Shown here: in pieces, positions 1 through 7,729 of the stretch
Numbering within the stretch: position 1 is the stretch's first letter
Layout of the letters: every line of letters starts with the position of its first letter
Assembly: GCA_900546895.1 (NCBI GenBank)
Contig: UREO01000024.1
Coordinates: forward strand, 1-15,787
Source: an uncultured Oscillospiraceae bacterium
GTDB lineage: Bacteria > Bacillota > Clostridia > Oscillospirales > Acutalibacteraceae
Direction: 5' to 3'
DNA length: 15,787 nucleotides
The notes under the pieces: model-generated
The model's database searches: none
Seen by the model: only the letters and a program-made list of their open reading frames with translations
Told to the model about the DNA's origin: nothing
Translations under genes and position numbers: made by a program

Positions 1-33
1 CTTAGCTATAGTATCGGTCTCAAATTTGCGTAC

Positions 34-61
34 TTGACTTATAATATATATACACTATCCT
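34..61 (+). promoter_or_regulatory. Weak sigma-A-like promoter, rightward
   Basis: TTGACT at 34-39 and TATCCT at 56-61 are separated by 16 bases. The -35 is good and the -10 is weak. It would drive the small ORF beginning at 93. It overlaps a better leftward promoter on the other strand, so only one of the two may be real. Confidence 0.25.
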
Positions 62-75
62 TATCTTAGTGTCAA
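47..75 (-). promoter_or_regulatory. Sigma-A promoter, leftward, for a gene outside the window
   Basis: On the minus strand TTGACA (75-70) is followed by exactly 17 bases and then TATATA (52-47), close to the vegetative consensus. Transcription would start near base 40 and leave the window, so the gene it serves cannot be seen. Confidence 0.55.
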
Positions 76-92
76 TCGGAAAAGAGGGCCGA

Positions 93-290
93 ATGACAGA
101 AAAAGCGGCGGCAGACAGAGCATTATTAAAGAAAATCTTTACTTGCCTGTGCCGATATGTAAAAGATAGCCGCACCGCTGATTTACAGTCAGCAGGCGGC
201 TTTACCTATGGAAAATTGAACAGTGTAACTGTAATAAATGAAATTAGCTATCTATTCAATCCTCGAATATGGGTTCGACACGCTCTCTGA
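93..290 (+). CDS. Possible small hypothetical protein
   Basis: A 65-residue frame starts at an ATG preceded by a weak purine-rich stretch (AGAGGG, about 4 bases away). It starts MTEKAAADRALLKK, contains two cysteines in a Cys-Leu-Cys pair, and has no recognisable domain or membrane segment. It runs convergently into the last 35 bases of the serine hydrolase gene on the other strand. A weak rightward promoter lies upstream. I do not recognise it, and it may be chance coding or a gene fragment. Confidence 0.2.
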   Translation: MTEKAAADRALLKKIFTCLCRYVKDSRTADLQSAGGFTYGKLNSVTVINEISYLFNPRIWVRHAL

Positions 291-1230
291 TAAGTTCTAT
301 TCTATCCTTAGCATCCGGTACAAAAAGAGAAGCAATAGAAATCACTGTTTTTTTCTTCGTGTTGACGTAAATTACATTCCCACCGTCGCCCAAGGCGGTG
401 TAAATATGTTCTTTATCATCAATAACCCACCATAGGTAGCCATAAGACAACGTTCCCCAACGGATCTGCTCCTTGGTGCTTTCTTCTATCCACTCAGGCG
501 ATACAATTTGTTTACCCCGCCACATGCCGCCATCTAAATATAGCTGCCCCATTTTTGCCATATCCGCAGGAGTTAGAAAAAGTCCCCAGCTTGCCGTGTT
601 GATTCCCTGCGGATCTACTACCCAACCACGAGTGTTCTTATCACTCATAACGGCGATATGCTCTTCTTGATTATGCAATACAATATTTTGAGGAACATTC
701 ATTTTCAACGGCGAAAATAAGTTTTCCGTAGCAAAATCAAGTATTGATTGTCCCACAGCTTTTGCCAGAATACCTGATAAAATATGAGTTCCACCGATAG
801 CGGAATAATTGAAATTACCGATCGGTTTATCCCCTCCTAATAAATCGAGTGCATCCTGAATCGGGTTTTGGCTTGTGAAGAACTTTTCATATGGCTCCGT
901 ATCATATTTATAAGGGGCGGTCATAGTCAGCATATTTTTAATCGTGATACGCTGTATCGTTTCTTCGCCGTTGGCCACCGTATAATCCGGGAAAAAATCC
1001 AATACTTTCTGGTTGACACTTTTGATATTCCCCCTACGAATGGCAATACCAAGCAGCGCTGAAAAAACACTCTTTGTTACCGAATATACATGGACAGCAT
1101 GATTAGCTGTATAGCCATTAAAGTATTTTTCATATACCTCTTCACCGTTTTTGCGCATTACTATGCCAGTAACATTGTTATAATCACTGTTGATTATCTT
1201 TTCAAGGATTTTGATTTTTTCATGATTCAT
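256..1230 (-). CDS. Serine hydrolase, beta-lactamase/6-aminohexanoate-hydrolase-like
   Basis: The 324-residue protein belongs to the class C beta-lactamase/DD-peptidase fold (PF00144). The catalytic Ser50-Val-Thr-Lys53 tetrad motif is clear (SVTKSVFSALLG). A second motif, Tyr142-Ser-Ala, follows about 90 residues later in NYSAIGGTHILSGIL, and a GDGG segment at 281-284 sits where the third (KTG-like) motif is expected. The YSA form and the following His-Leu-Ser pattern resemble esterase or 6-aminohexanoate-dimer hydrolase branches more than true beta-lactamases. The ATG at 1230 was chosen because AAGGAGG lies about 10 bases upstream; the frame stays open further upstream without a ribosome binding site. 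No signal peptide is visible, so a cytoplasmic enzyme is likely. The substrate cannot be predicted, and resistance should not be assumed. Confidence 0.85.
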   Translation of the reverse strand: MNHEKIKILEKIINSDYNNVTGIVMRKNGEEVYEKYFNGYTANHAVHVYSVTKSVFSALLGIAIRRGNIKSVNQKVLDFFPDYTVANGEETIQRITIKNMLTMTAPYKYDTEPYEKFFTSQNPIQDALDLLGGDKPIGNFNYSAIGGTHILSGILAKAVGQSILDFATENLFSPLKMNVPQNIVLHNQEEHIAVMSDKNTRGWVVDPQGINTASWGLFLTPADMAKMGQLYLDGGMWRGKQIVSPEWIEESTKEQIRWGTLSYGYLWWVIDDKEHIYTALGDGGNVIYVNTKKKTVISIASLFVPDAKDRIELIRERVEPIFED

Positions 1231-1276
1231 ATACTTTAATTTCCTCCTTAATATTATGAAGGATATCCTCAAATAA

Positions 1277-1305
1277 AGCATAATGCCATTAAAAATTGAT
1301 TGCAA
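1277..1305 (-). promoter_or_regulatory. Promoter of the serine hydrolase gene
   Basis: On the minus strand TTGCAA (1305-1300), 17 bases, then TATGCT (1282-1277). This places the transcript start about 40 bases before the chosen ATG at 1230 and supports that start over the upstream-extended frame. Confidence 0.45.
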
Positions 1306-1374
1306 GAACTTTTTTAAACTTTTCACTTTATTGTCAATCCCCTGAGATGGAGCTATCATAGACTGGTTAATTAA

Positions 1375-1614
1375 ATATCGTCATATATCCTGAAGAAAAC
1401 AGTAGAACAGCTTCAAGCTGAGTTTAACTGAGAAATAGAATGTGCTAAAAAACTCAACAAAAAAATCGACCTCATGAGGAAGCAATGAAAAGAGCAGATC
1501 ACCATACGGGGTTGCGCCAACCAGTTTTCGCGTATTGGAAAGCGCTTTCACAAGAAAAAAGCTATCGGGTGGATTCTGCAGTTATTTCGGATTGGAGAAT
1601 CAGTAAATATTTGA
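1375..1614 (+). pseudogene. Decayed reading frame of unknown origin
   Basis: One frame runs for 79 codons with two internal TGA codons, at 1429 and 1486. Between them the translation is protein-like, charged and coiled-coil-like (TVEQLQAEFN, then EIECAKKLNKKIDLMRKQ, then KEQITIRGCANQFSRIGKRF). Both stops could be CGA-to-TGA changes restoring Arg in a helical context. There is no good start codon or ribosome binding site, so this would be the C-terminal remnant of a gene. The family is not recognised, and chance coding cannot be excluded. Confidence 0.3.
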
Positions 1615-1659
1615 ATTAAACTGAATTACTGATTCTTGCGACAGATCAGCAGTAACATC

Positions 1660-1695
1660 AAAAAGGACGAAGGCAGTTAAACCCTCGTCCTTTTT
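1660..1695. terminator. Rho-independent terminator, bidirectional
   Basis: An 11-bp stem (AAAAAGGACGA at 1660-1670, TCGTCCTTTTT at 1685-1695) carries T-tracts in both orientations. It lies between the decayed frame and the tRNA-Leu gene. Confidence 0.75.
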
Positions 1696-1720
1696 AATGT
1701 TATACTGTAAAAATAAAACA

Positions 1721-1764
1721 ATAATCCGAACTTAATCCCAAAATAGGGACAAGATTCGGATTAT
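1721..1764 (-). terminator. Terminator after tRNA-Leu
   Basis: A 10-bp perfect inverted repeat (ATAATCCGAA at 1721-1730, TTCGGATTAT at 1755-1764) has an inner TCCC/GGGA pairing. On the minus strand it is followed by TGTTTTATTTTT. It lies just after the 3' end of the tRNA gene. Confidence 0.7.
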
Positions 1765-1771
1765 CATGGTT

Positions 1772-1858
1772 TGGTGCGAGGGGGGGGACTTGAACCCCCA
1801 TGAAATTGCTTTCACATGGACCTGAACCATGCGCGTCTGCCAATTCCGCCACTCTCGC
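1772..1858 (-). tRNA. tRNA-Leu(CAG)
   Basis: The 87-nt gene folds as a class II tRNA. It has acceptor 5' GCGAGAG, a D arm with TGGCGGAATTGGCAGACGC, and an anticodon stem CATGG/CCATG around loop TTCAGGT, giving anticodon CAG (1824-1822). The long variable arm has stem TGAAA/TTTCA, and the T arm is GGGGG-TTCAAGT-CCCCC. The discriminator is A and the 3' CCA is encoded (1774-1772). It decodes CUG leucine codons. One acceptor pair (position 6, A, opposite position 67, C) is mismatched. Confidence 0.95.
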
Positions 1859-1872
1859 ATGACGACTCAATT

Positions 1873-1901
1873 ATCTTATCATATCAGTGCCCATGTGTCA
1901 A
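1873..1901 (-). promoter_or_regulatory. tRNA-Leu promoter
   Basis: On the minus strand TTGACA (1901-1896), 17 bases, then TAAGAT (1878-1873), ending 14 bases before the mature tRNA 5' end. The -35 is perfect and the -10 near-consensus, as is usual for stable RNA genes. Confidence 0.75.
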
Positions 1902-1972
1902 TATCAAAAATGAGGTTTTTAACAGAAAATGTCGTTTTCGATTCAAGAAAAAGATGATCGATGACAAGTCAA

Positions 1973-2446
1973 TCAAATTCTGCCGCGAGAGCTGCTTTTT
2001 GTTTCTGACTTTTTGCGAAAAAGGTAATAATGCGGCTGCTCCTCTTCAAAAATCCAGCAGCGCAGATAATCGTCCAGAACAATCCCCACCGCAGAAAGAA
2101 AATACCATCCTATACTGGAAGACAGACAGATCTGCCCGAACAGGTTGAACGGCTTTTGCGAGTAATCCCAGACCTCCCAGCCAAAATGGACATTGACAAT
2201 CATGCCGGTGATGAATTCCAATGCCGTTATCAAAAGCATTCCGATCAGCATCTGTAAAACCAGCGGCGTTTCCCAGGACAGGAAACGGTTGATATATCCC
2301 AATCCTAAAAAGCAGACGCCGCCTAAAACAAACATGCTCCAATGGGAGTATCCCCGGTAACAGATTTCCATTATGAGATAAATATCCCCACCGATCACGA
2401 GCAGAAGGGCATCCTTCAACAAGAAATTCCGGACCTTACACAGCAT
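1973..2446 (-). CDS. Multi-pass membrane protein, putative ABC-transporter permease-like (PF06541/CmpB-type)
   Basis: The 157-residue protein has about four hydrophobic segments (roughly 12-28, 37-54, 62-85, 104-124) and a basic C-terminal tail. The family signature is clear: a Glu-Phe-Ile-Thr-Gly pattern at 77-81, Trp-Asp-Tyr-Ser at 93-96 and PFNLFGQIC at 99-107. It is often annotated as a putative ABC-transporter permease in Firmicutes, although no transport activity is established for the family as far as I know. The ATG at 2446 was chosen because AAGGGGG lies 7 bases upstream; an ATG 10 codons earlier has no such site. It appears to be a single-gene unit, with no ATPase gene beside it. 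Confidence 0.75.
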   Translation of the reverse strand: MLCKVRNFLLKDALLLVIGGDIYLIMEICYRGYSHWSMFVLGGVCFLGLGYINRFLSWETPLVLQMLIGMLLITALEFITGMIVNVHFGWEVWDYSQKPFNLFGQICLSSSIGWYFLSAVGIVLDDYLRCWIFEEEQPHYYLFRKKSETKSSSRGRI

Positions 2447-2752
2447 AACATCACCCCCTTGATTGTATTCCGGCAACGGTTTCCCTATTCCCGGAACAGA
2501 AAGAAAAGGATGTTATGCATTACAAACAAAATGAGCATGAACAGTATAATCGCTTTACAGTTTCGACAAAATCCTCTGTAATCAATAAAATGACAGATGA
2601 AGAATCCCCTTGTATCAAATCGGCTCAAGAAGCGCATAAACAAGATGTCTGTTTTCAATCAGCGACCAAGATTCGGCAAATTCCCACCACCTGTAAAGGC
2701 CTATGACTTTTCAGATTGCGAGAAATTTTCTTGCCTTTACCAGACAAATCCA

Positions 2753-3487
2753 TTATGCTTCTTTTTTAATTTTATTCATCTGATCAATCACTTTTCTGGA
2801 ATAGGGCGTAGAATAAACCCCCTGTTTCCAAAGCTTCTGCGCACCGGCTTCTCCGTTGTTGTAAACCATCAGGGCCTGATTCATGTTGCTGTACTTATTG
2901 ACGATCCACGAAAGCATATGGACACCGGCTTTAATATTCTGCTTGCTGTCCAGCAGATCCGTAACCTGTAGGTCCCGCTCCAAAGATTCCTTGTGACAAA
3001 TATTAATCTGCATCAAACCGTAATCATTGGTTCTGCTGATGCTTTTTGAATTGTAATGGCTCTCCACACCAATCAGGGCAATCACCAGATCCTCAGGGAC
3101 GTTTTTTGTTTTGCATTCTCTGAAAATAGTATCCTGTATATCTGTGGCCAGCGGAATGTCATAATATTGCGATTGGATCTGTTCTGTTTCTTCCTGAGAC
3201 TTTGATTCCTGTGATTCCGTCGTTTTCTCTGCCTTTGACTCGGGCTTTTCTGCCTCTGCCATAGAATTCTGTTCCTGCCGGCTGGCTTCGTCAGATACCA
3301 CCTTGCTGGACGCCTGAGAGGAACTTTGTGAAAGCTGGCTTTGTGAGGACGAACTTTGGGTGACGACAGGAGTTTCTGCCGGAAGTGTCTGGTTATGAAA
3401 GGATCGCCCGATACAGAAGATCGCAGCTATCATGCACAGCGCATAAATAGTTTCTATCCTGCAATGTATTTTTCCTGGAGTTTTCAT
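2753..3487 (-). CDS. Membrane-anchored lytic transglycosylase (SLT domain)
   Basis: The 244-residue protein would cleave the MurNAc-GlcNAc bond of peptidoglycan outside the membrane. Residues 13-28 form an N-terminal membrane anchor or uncleaved signal. Residues 44-107 are a low-complexity linker rich in Ser, Gln, Glu and Lys, typical of wall-spanning segments. The SLT fold fills 113-240: catalytic Glu142 in IGVESHYNS, GLMQIN at 157-162, NIKAGVHMLSW at 184-194 and YNNGEAGAQKLW at 209-220. The start has GGGGGAG about 7 bases upstream. It could be a spore-cortex or growth-related wall hydrolase; the sequence does not say which. Confidence 0.88.
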   Translation of the reverse strand: MKTPGKIHCRIETIYALCMIAAIFCIGRSFHNQTLPAETPVVTQSSSSQSQLSQSSSQASSKVVSDEASRQEQNSMAEAEKPESKAEKTTESQESKSQEETEQIQSQYYDIPLATDIQDTIFRECKTKNVPEDLVIALIGVESHYNSKSISRTNDYGLMQINICHKESLERDLQVTDLLDSKQNIKAGVHMLSWIVNKYSNMNQALMVYNNGEAGAQKLWKQGVYSTPYSRKVIDQMNKIKKEA

Positions 3488-3766
3488 TCTTTCTCCCCCG
3501 TTATTTTTAAAAACATTCCTTTGAAATCATTAGCCAATATGGCAATTGGGAGCTTCCTTTGATTTAGGATCTCCTATTTTGCAATTTTTGACCTTTCTTT
3601 CAGAAAATATTCAGAAAACGGTTGAGACGCAAAAAACAGTCACACCTATCGTCGCCGCGCCGGAGGATGAAAACTTCTGAAACTCCATTTTATAAAGCAA
3701 TTTTGATGGTTTAAACTCCTATTTTCTCAAGCCACATCATAGAATTTAACGAAAAGGAGGGATACC

Positions 3767-4294
3767 ATGCAAAATTTACTTGCCTGGGAAACCATCGGTT
3801 TTATTTTCGTGATAATTGTTGGCACTATTCTGCATTTCCTTTACAATTGGACGGGAAACAACCAGGTGATAGGAATGTTCAGCCCGATCAACGAAAGCGT
3901 ATGGGAACATTTAAAAATGCTCTTTTTCCCCATGCTTCTATTCAGCATCATGGAATATTTCGCCGTTGGAAAAGAGTACGGAAATTTTATTACGGCAAAA
4001 GCGCTCGGCATCCTGCTCGGGCTACTTTTTATTATCGTCTTCTTTTATACTTACGCCGGAATAATCGGAAAAAATTATCTTTGGCTGGACATCCTTACCT
4101 TTATTTTAGGGGTACTGATTGCTTTTCGTTACAGCGGAGGAAAGATTTCCAACTCCTCCAAGTCCGGTACCAAAGCTGGCTGGGAAGGACTGCTGTTCCT
4201 TGCAATGCTCACCCTTAGCTTTTTTGTTTTTACCTTCCGACCCCCGCACATCGGGCTGTTTTCCGCCCCGGCTTCAAAAAAATCAAGTAAATAA
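3767..4294 (+). CDS. DUF6512-like integral membrane protein
   Basis: The 175-residue protein has about five predicted membrane helices (roughly 6-26, 51-67, 77-99, 103-121, 139-157) and a short, positively charged C-terminus. The loop after helix 1, with HFLYNW and FSPINESVWEHLKM (39-52), is the conserved signature I associate with the DUF6512 family of Clostridia membrane proteins, whose function is unknown. AAAGGAGGG lies 6-7 bases before the ATG. It converges with the endonuclease IV gene, with a shared hairpin between them. Confidence 0.7.
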   Translation: MQNLLAWETIGFIFVIIVGTILHFLYNWTGNNQVIGMFSPINESVWEHLKMLFFPMLLFSIMEYFAVGKEYGNFITAKALGILLGLLFIIVFFYTYAGIIGKNYLWLDILTFILGVLIAFRYSGGKISNSSKSGTKAGWEGLLFLAMLTLSFFVFTFRPPHIGLFSAPASKKSSK

Positions 4295-4314
4295 TAGGAT
4301 TCGGCAATCGTAAA

Positions 4315-4353
4315 GAAGAGGCTCCCTGCTTTGCCTTAAGAAGGAGTCTCTTC
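4315..4353. terminator. Hairpin between convergent genes
   Basis: An 11-bp stem with one G-T pair (4315-4325 with 4343-4353) lies after the DUF6512-like gene and covers the last codons of the endonuclease IV gene. T-tracts are short on both sides, so termination would be moderate. Confidence 0.4.
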
Positions 4354-5178
4354 ATAGACACTACGAAGAAGCTTGATTTCTGCGGCGTAACCGTCAAGAT
4401 CGTTCGGCGTCTCCAGATAAAACGGCAAATGCCGTAAAGCAGGATGGTTGATCACGCGGGTGATCGCCTCTAGCCCGATCTTTCCCTCTCCGATTCGGGC
4501 GTGACGGTCTTTATGGCTGCCCAAAGAATTGAGGCTGTCGTTCAGATGAACGGCCTTCAGCCGGTCAAGACCGATGACTTCGTCAAAGTGGTTCAGAACG
4601 TCGTCAAGACCGTTTACAATGTCATATCCGGCGTCAAACACATGGCAGGTGTCGAAGCAAACGCCCATTTGTTCCCTCCGCTCGACCCCGTCCAGAATCA
4701 GCCGCAGCTCCTCAAAAGTACGGCCTACCTCCGTGCCTTTTCCGGCCATCGTCTCCAGCAGAACCGTCGTATGCTGCTCCGGCCTCAAAATCGCATTGAG
4801 CATCGCGGTAATCAGTTCTATCCCCTTTTCCGTTCCCTGCCCCACATGACCGCCGGGATGAAAGTTATAAAGATTCCCAGGCAAAACCTCCATCCGCTTA
4901 AGGTCATCCTCCATTGTTTCCATGGCGAAGCTTCTGGTTCTCTCATCAGCCGAACAGGCGTTCAGCGTATAGGGGGCATGCGCAAGGATGGGTGCGAACC
5001 GATTTTCTTCCATCAGCTCCAGCAACGCCCCCACATCTTCCGGATTGATTTTCTTTGCTTTACTCCCTCTGGGATTCCGTGTAAAGAACTGGAACGTATT
5101 CGCCTGTATGGTAAGAGCATCCTTTCCCATGGCCAGAAATCCTTTGGACACGGAAAGATGGCAGCCTATTTTCAGCAT
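4336..5178 (-). CDS. nfo: Endonuclease IV (AP endonuclease)
   Basis: The 280-residue length is typical of the family. The enzyme cleaves the DNA backbone 5' to abasic sites in base-excision repair, using three zinc ions in a TIM barrel. By comparison with E. coli Nfo, all nine zinc ligands are present: His67 (AHAPY), His107 (YNFHPG), Glu142 (LLETMAGKG), Asp176 and His179 ([13 protein letters not shown]), His211 (VHLNDS), Asp224 and His226 ([10 protein letters not shown]) and Glu256 (FYLETPND). AAAGGAG lies 7-8 bases before the ATG. In spore formers this enzyme can protect dormant-spore DNA, which fits the spore genes nearby, but that link is inferred. Confidence 0.96.
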   Translation of the reverse strand: MLKIGCHLSVSKGFLAMGKDALTIQANTFQFFTRNPRGSKAKKINPEDVGALLELMEENRFAPILAHAPYTLNACSADERTRSFAMETMEDDLKRMEVLPGNLYNFHPGGHVGQGTEKGIELITAMLNAILRPEQHTTVLLETMAGKGTEVGRTFEELRLILDGVERREQMGVCFDTCHVFDAGYDIVNGLDDVLNHFDEVIGLDRLKAVHLNDSLNSLGSHKDRHARIGEGKIGLEAITRVINHPALRHLPFYLETPNDLDGYAAEIKLLRSVYEETPS

Positions 5179-5272
5179 TTTTGACTCCTTTCAGGGCTTT
5201 TCTTTCTCTTCCCGTTTCCCGCCGCTTTACGGAGAAAACGGAAAATGGAAAGAAGCGACCATGGAAAATATA

Positions 5273-5301
5273 GCATAAAGCCTGATTTTCCGCAATACAT
5301 T
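5273..5301 (+). promoter_or_regulatory. Possible sigma-E-like sporulation promoter
   Basis: GCATAAA (5273-5279), 14 bases, then AATACATT (5294-5301) resembles the mother-cell sigma-E pattern (-35 KMATATT, -10 CATACANT) with a few mismatches, about 50 bases before the M14 peptidase start. It is a weak match found by eye. Confidence 0.25.
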
Positions 5302-5351
5302 AGTACCAGGAATTAATGAGCGGTTTAAAAAAAATTTTGAGGTGAACCATC

Positions 5352-6626
5352 ATGAGAACACTGCGATTGGGGATGTCCGGGACGGATGTCATGGAAATTC
5401 AGGCAATGCTGCAAAAGATCGGCTACAATCCCGGCCCCATTGATGGAACCTTCGGCCAGCAGATGCGCCGGGCAGTCCTGCAATTTCAACGCGCATTCGG
5501 TCTTACTCAAGACGGCATCATCGGCCCGGCTACCTATAAGACCATGGAACGATACCTACTGGGATATGATCTGTACCGGATAAGGCCGGGCGATACCTTT
5601 TACAGCATCGCTCGCCGGTACCATACGTCTCTTCCCCTGCTGCTCGGAGCAAATCACGGTCTTGACGCCGGAGCCCTCACGGTCGGCCAGCAAATCGTTG
5701 TTCCATACGGTATGGACGTAGTCGACACCAATATTGACTATACTTATCAGATTTTAGAGCGGGACATTCAGGGACTGAAAGCGCGGTATCCTTTTTTAGA
5801 GGTCGGAATTGCCGGGCTCAGCGTCCTTGGAAAAAACCTGTATTATCTAAGGCTTGGCTCGGGTCCAAATCAAGTTTTTTATAATGCAGCCCATCATGCT
5901 CTGGAGTGGATCACCTCCCCGCTGCTGATGAAGTTTGCGGAAAATTTTCTATATACCTATACCCTGAACCAAACACTGGGCAACGGATATAACCCCAGAG
6001 GAATCTGGAATCAGAGCAGTATTTATATTATTCCCATGGTAAATCCCGACGGAGTGGACCTGGTACTCAACGGCCTGCAACCCGACAATCCGTATTATCA
6101 AGATCTGATCGCCTGGAATAACGGCAGCACCGATTTCTCTACCGTATGGCAGGCAAACAACCGCGGCGTGGATTTAAACCATAATTATAACGCCGCGTGG
6201 CAGGAATCAAAGGATGCGGAAGCAGAATACGGCATTACCGGCCCCGGCCCGACAAGATATTCGGGACCGTTTCCCGTGTCGGAACCGGAAACACAGACCG
6301 TCGTCAATTTTACGCAGACCCACGATTTCCGGTTGGTGATCGCCTACCACACACAGGGCAGGGTCATCTACTGGAATTTCATGGATATGGCTCCCCCGGA
6401 AGGAAGAACTATCGGAGAAGAATTCGCGGCAATCAGCGGCTATCGGTTGGACCAGACTGCCGGAATTGCTTCTTACGCAGGCTTCAAGGACTGGTTTATT
6501 CAGGATTACCGCAGGCCCGGCTATACGATCGAGGTCGGTCTGGGCAGAAATCCGATTTCTATTTCGCAGTTCAACACCATTTATCAGGAAAACATCAACG
6601 TGCTGCTTCATGCCGCCACTGTATAA
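5352..6626 (+). CDS. Peptidoglycan-binding/LysM M14 endopeptidase, gamma-D-Glu-diamino acid peptidase-like
   Basis: This 424-residue protein has three parts. Residues 8-66 are a PG_binding_1 domain (GYNPGPIDGTFG, LTQDGIIGPATY). Residues 73-118 are a LysM repeat (YRIRPGDTFYSIARRY to GQQIVVPYG). Residues 128-422 are a zinc carboxypeptidase M14 domain. Zinc ligands are His182 and Glu185 (HHALEW) and His333 (AYHTQG); Glu394 in YTIEVG is the general base; Arg271 lies in NNRGVDLN. The layout matches Bacillus endopeptidase I, which cuts gamma-D-Glu-(L)-meso-diaminopimelate bonds in wall and spore peptidoglycan. No signal peptide is seen, as in spore-associated members. At 276-278 the usual Asn-Arg-Asn is Asn-His-Asn. 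GAGGTGA lies 6 bases before the ATG. A strong terminator follows. Confidence 0.88.
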   Translation: MRTLRLGMSGTDVMEIQAMLQKIGYNPGPIDGTFGQQMRRAVLQFQRAFGLTQDGIIGPATYKTMERYLLGYDLYRIRPGDTFYSIARRYHTSLPLLLGANHGLDAGALTVGQQIVVPYGMDVVDTNIDYTYQILERDIQGLKARYPFLEVGIAGLSVLGKNLYYLRLGSGPNQVFYNAAHHALEWITSPLLMKFAENFLYTYTLNQTLGNGYNPRGIWNQSSIYIIPMVNPDGVDLVLNGLQPDNPYYQDLIAWNNGSTDFSTVWQANNRGVDLNHNYNAAWQESKDAEAEYGITGPGPTRYSGPFPVSEPETQTVVNFTQTHDFRLVIAYHTQGRVIYWNFMDMAPPEGRTIGEEFAAISGYRLDQTAGIASYAGFKDWFIQDYRRPGYTIEVGLGRNPISISQFNTIYQENINVLLHAATV

Positions 6627-6661
6627 AACAAATTACATAAATCAATAACCTGAAACGTAAG

Positions 6662-6706
6662 AAAATACGTCTTGAAGCGACTTTAAGCCCGATCAAGACG
6701 TATTTT
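6662..6706 (+). terminator. Strong terminator after the M14 peptidase gene
   Basis: A 14-bp perfect stem (AAAATACGTCTTGA at 6662-6675, TCAAGACGTATTTT at 6693-6706) with a 17-base loop runs into six Ts, about 35 bases after the stop codon. It may also work leftward. Confidence 0.85.
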
Positions 6707-6757
6707 TTGCGTACTACTTTTGGTTGAGGTCGTTTTGCAACAGCCTCTTTTAAGAAA

Positions 6758-6791
6758 TTGGAGCGCCATACCGAACGGCATGACGCTCCAA
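6758..6791 (-). terminator. Hairpin after the SASP gene
   Basis: TTGGAGCG (6758-6765) pairs with CGCTCCAA (6784-6791), with an extra inner CAT/ATG pairing. It starts 13 bases after the SASP stop. On the minus strand it is followed by TTTCTTA. Confidence 0.6.
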
Positions 6792-6803
6792 CAATGGCAA
6801 TTT

Positions 6804-6995
6804 TTACTTCATGTTCTGCTCGTAGCTTTTAATCATATTTTTGACCATCTGGCCACCGACGGAACCGGCTTCTCTAGAAGTCAAATCGCCGTTATAACCT
6901 TGCTTTAAGTTGACGCCGACTTCAGAAGCGGCTTCCATCTTAAACTTGTTCAGAGCTTCTCTTGCTTCAGGAACTACATTCTGTTTACTTGCCAT
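6804..6995 (-). CDS. Alpha/beta-type small acid-soluble spore protein (SASP)
   Basis: The 63-residue protein belongs to the family that coats spore DNA in the forespore, shields it from UV and supplies amino acids at germination. The N-terminal motif EALNKFKMEAASEVGV carries the GPR protease cleavage region around Glu-Ala-Ala-Ser-Glu. The C-terminal DNA-binding motif is GDLTSREAGSVGGQMVKNMI. The ATG at 6995 was chosen over a TTG two codons upstream because AAAGGAG is about 10 bases away and MASKQN is a usual family start. It is direct evidence that the host makes endospores. Confidence 0.95.
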   Translation of the reverse strand: MASKQNVVPEAREALNKFKMEAASEVGVNLKQGYNGDLTSREAGSVGGQMVKNMIKSYEQNMK

Positions 6996-7109
6996 AATCA
7001 AAACACTCCTTTAATAATTTTCAATTCGTTTTTGAATTTTGATTTGTTTTGCGTTTGCTTTCCTATTTTGCGTATATGGGGTGTTTTTATGAATGTTAAT
7101 TTTTGCAAG

Positions 7110-7652
7110 TTAAAGCTCATAACCATTTGCGGAATCAATACCGGACAGCAGCAACACGGCGCACACCGCTAAAATACGCGTAGGACTGAGCTTTGGCGGG
7201 AATCTGACTGTAAAATCACGTGGCTCCACCATTTTTCCGTCAAGCGTCATCACACTGCGCTGAAGGCTCAGCGCAGCACTCGTTTCATCGATACCGGCAA
7301 TACTGAGCGTGTCTTTGGAACTTGTGCCGCAGGTAATCGCCGCGGCTCCGGTTCCGTTAAGCAATTCGGCCGCGCTTGCATTTTTCATTTCCAGAATGGA
7401 CAAGAATCCCTCTGGAATCAAAATCTTTTCTGAAGAATGAAAACTGTTTTTAAACAGGATAATGCCGCTTTCCAGCTCGATTTGCGGCAGTTTTTCACAG
7501 TCGTAAAGAAGGAATTCGACTTTTCCGCTTCCAAGGCGCACAAGATGCCGCGTATTGAAATACTGTACTCCGCCGTATTTTTCCAACGCCGGAAGCAAAG
7601 CACATGAAACAGATGTGTCGGTAGATTTTCCACACAAAATAATGTTTGTCAT
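7110..7652 (-). CDS. Conserved-looking hypothetical protein
   Basis: The 180-residue protein has no domain I can name with confidence. It starts with a hydrophobic strand and MTNIILCGKSTDTS, which superficially resembles a nucleotide-binding loop but lacks the Walker spacing. A notable motif is Cys108-Gly-Thr-Ser-Ser-Lys-Asp114, followed by a regular beta-strand pattern (LSLQRSVMTLDGK, 128-140). A hydrophobic stretch at 159-171 could be a buried helix or a weak membrane segment. The ATG at 7652 is supported by GGGAGTGAG 6-8 bases upstream. It lies 78 bases downstream of another unknown gene on the same strand and probably shares its promoter. Confidence 0.6.
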   Translation of the reverse strand: MTNIILCGKSTDTSVSCALLPALEKYGGVQYFNTRHLVRLGSGKVEFLLYDCEKLPQIELESGIILFKNSFHSSEKILIPEGFLSILEMKNASAAELLNGTGAAAITCGTSSKDTLSIAGIDETSAALSLQRSVMTLDGKMVEPRDFTVRFPPKLSPTRILAVCAVLLLSGIDSANGYEL

Positions 7653-7729
7653 TTTACACTCACTCCCGTAAATCAGTACAAACATTATTTGCGTTTGCTC
7701 GTAAAGTATGTAGCAAAGAAAGAATTCAT

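Noticed and set aside
1231..1359. N-terminal extension of the serine hydrolase to 1359
   Set aside because: The extension is not protein-like for the family, has no ribosome binding site, and contains the likely promoter. The ATG at 1230 has a strong AAGGAGG site.
2693..2740. Inverted repeat GTAAAGGC/GCCTTTAC after the lytic transglycosylase gene
   Set aside because: It has a 32-base loop and no T-tract in the gene's direction, so it cannot be called a terminator with confidence.
4501..5184. Plus-strand open frame (227 codons)
   Set aside because: It lies fully antisense to endonuclease IV, which retains all its zinc ligands. No start signal or family pattern is visible.
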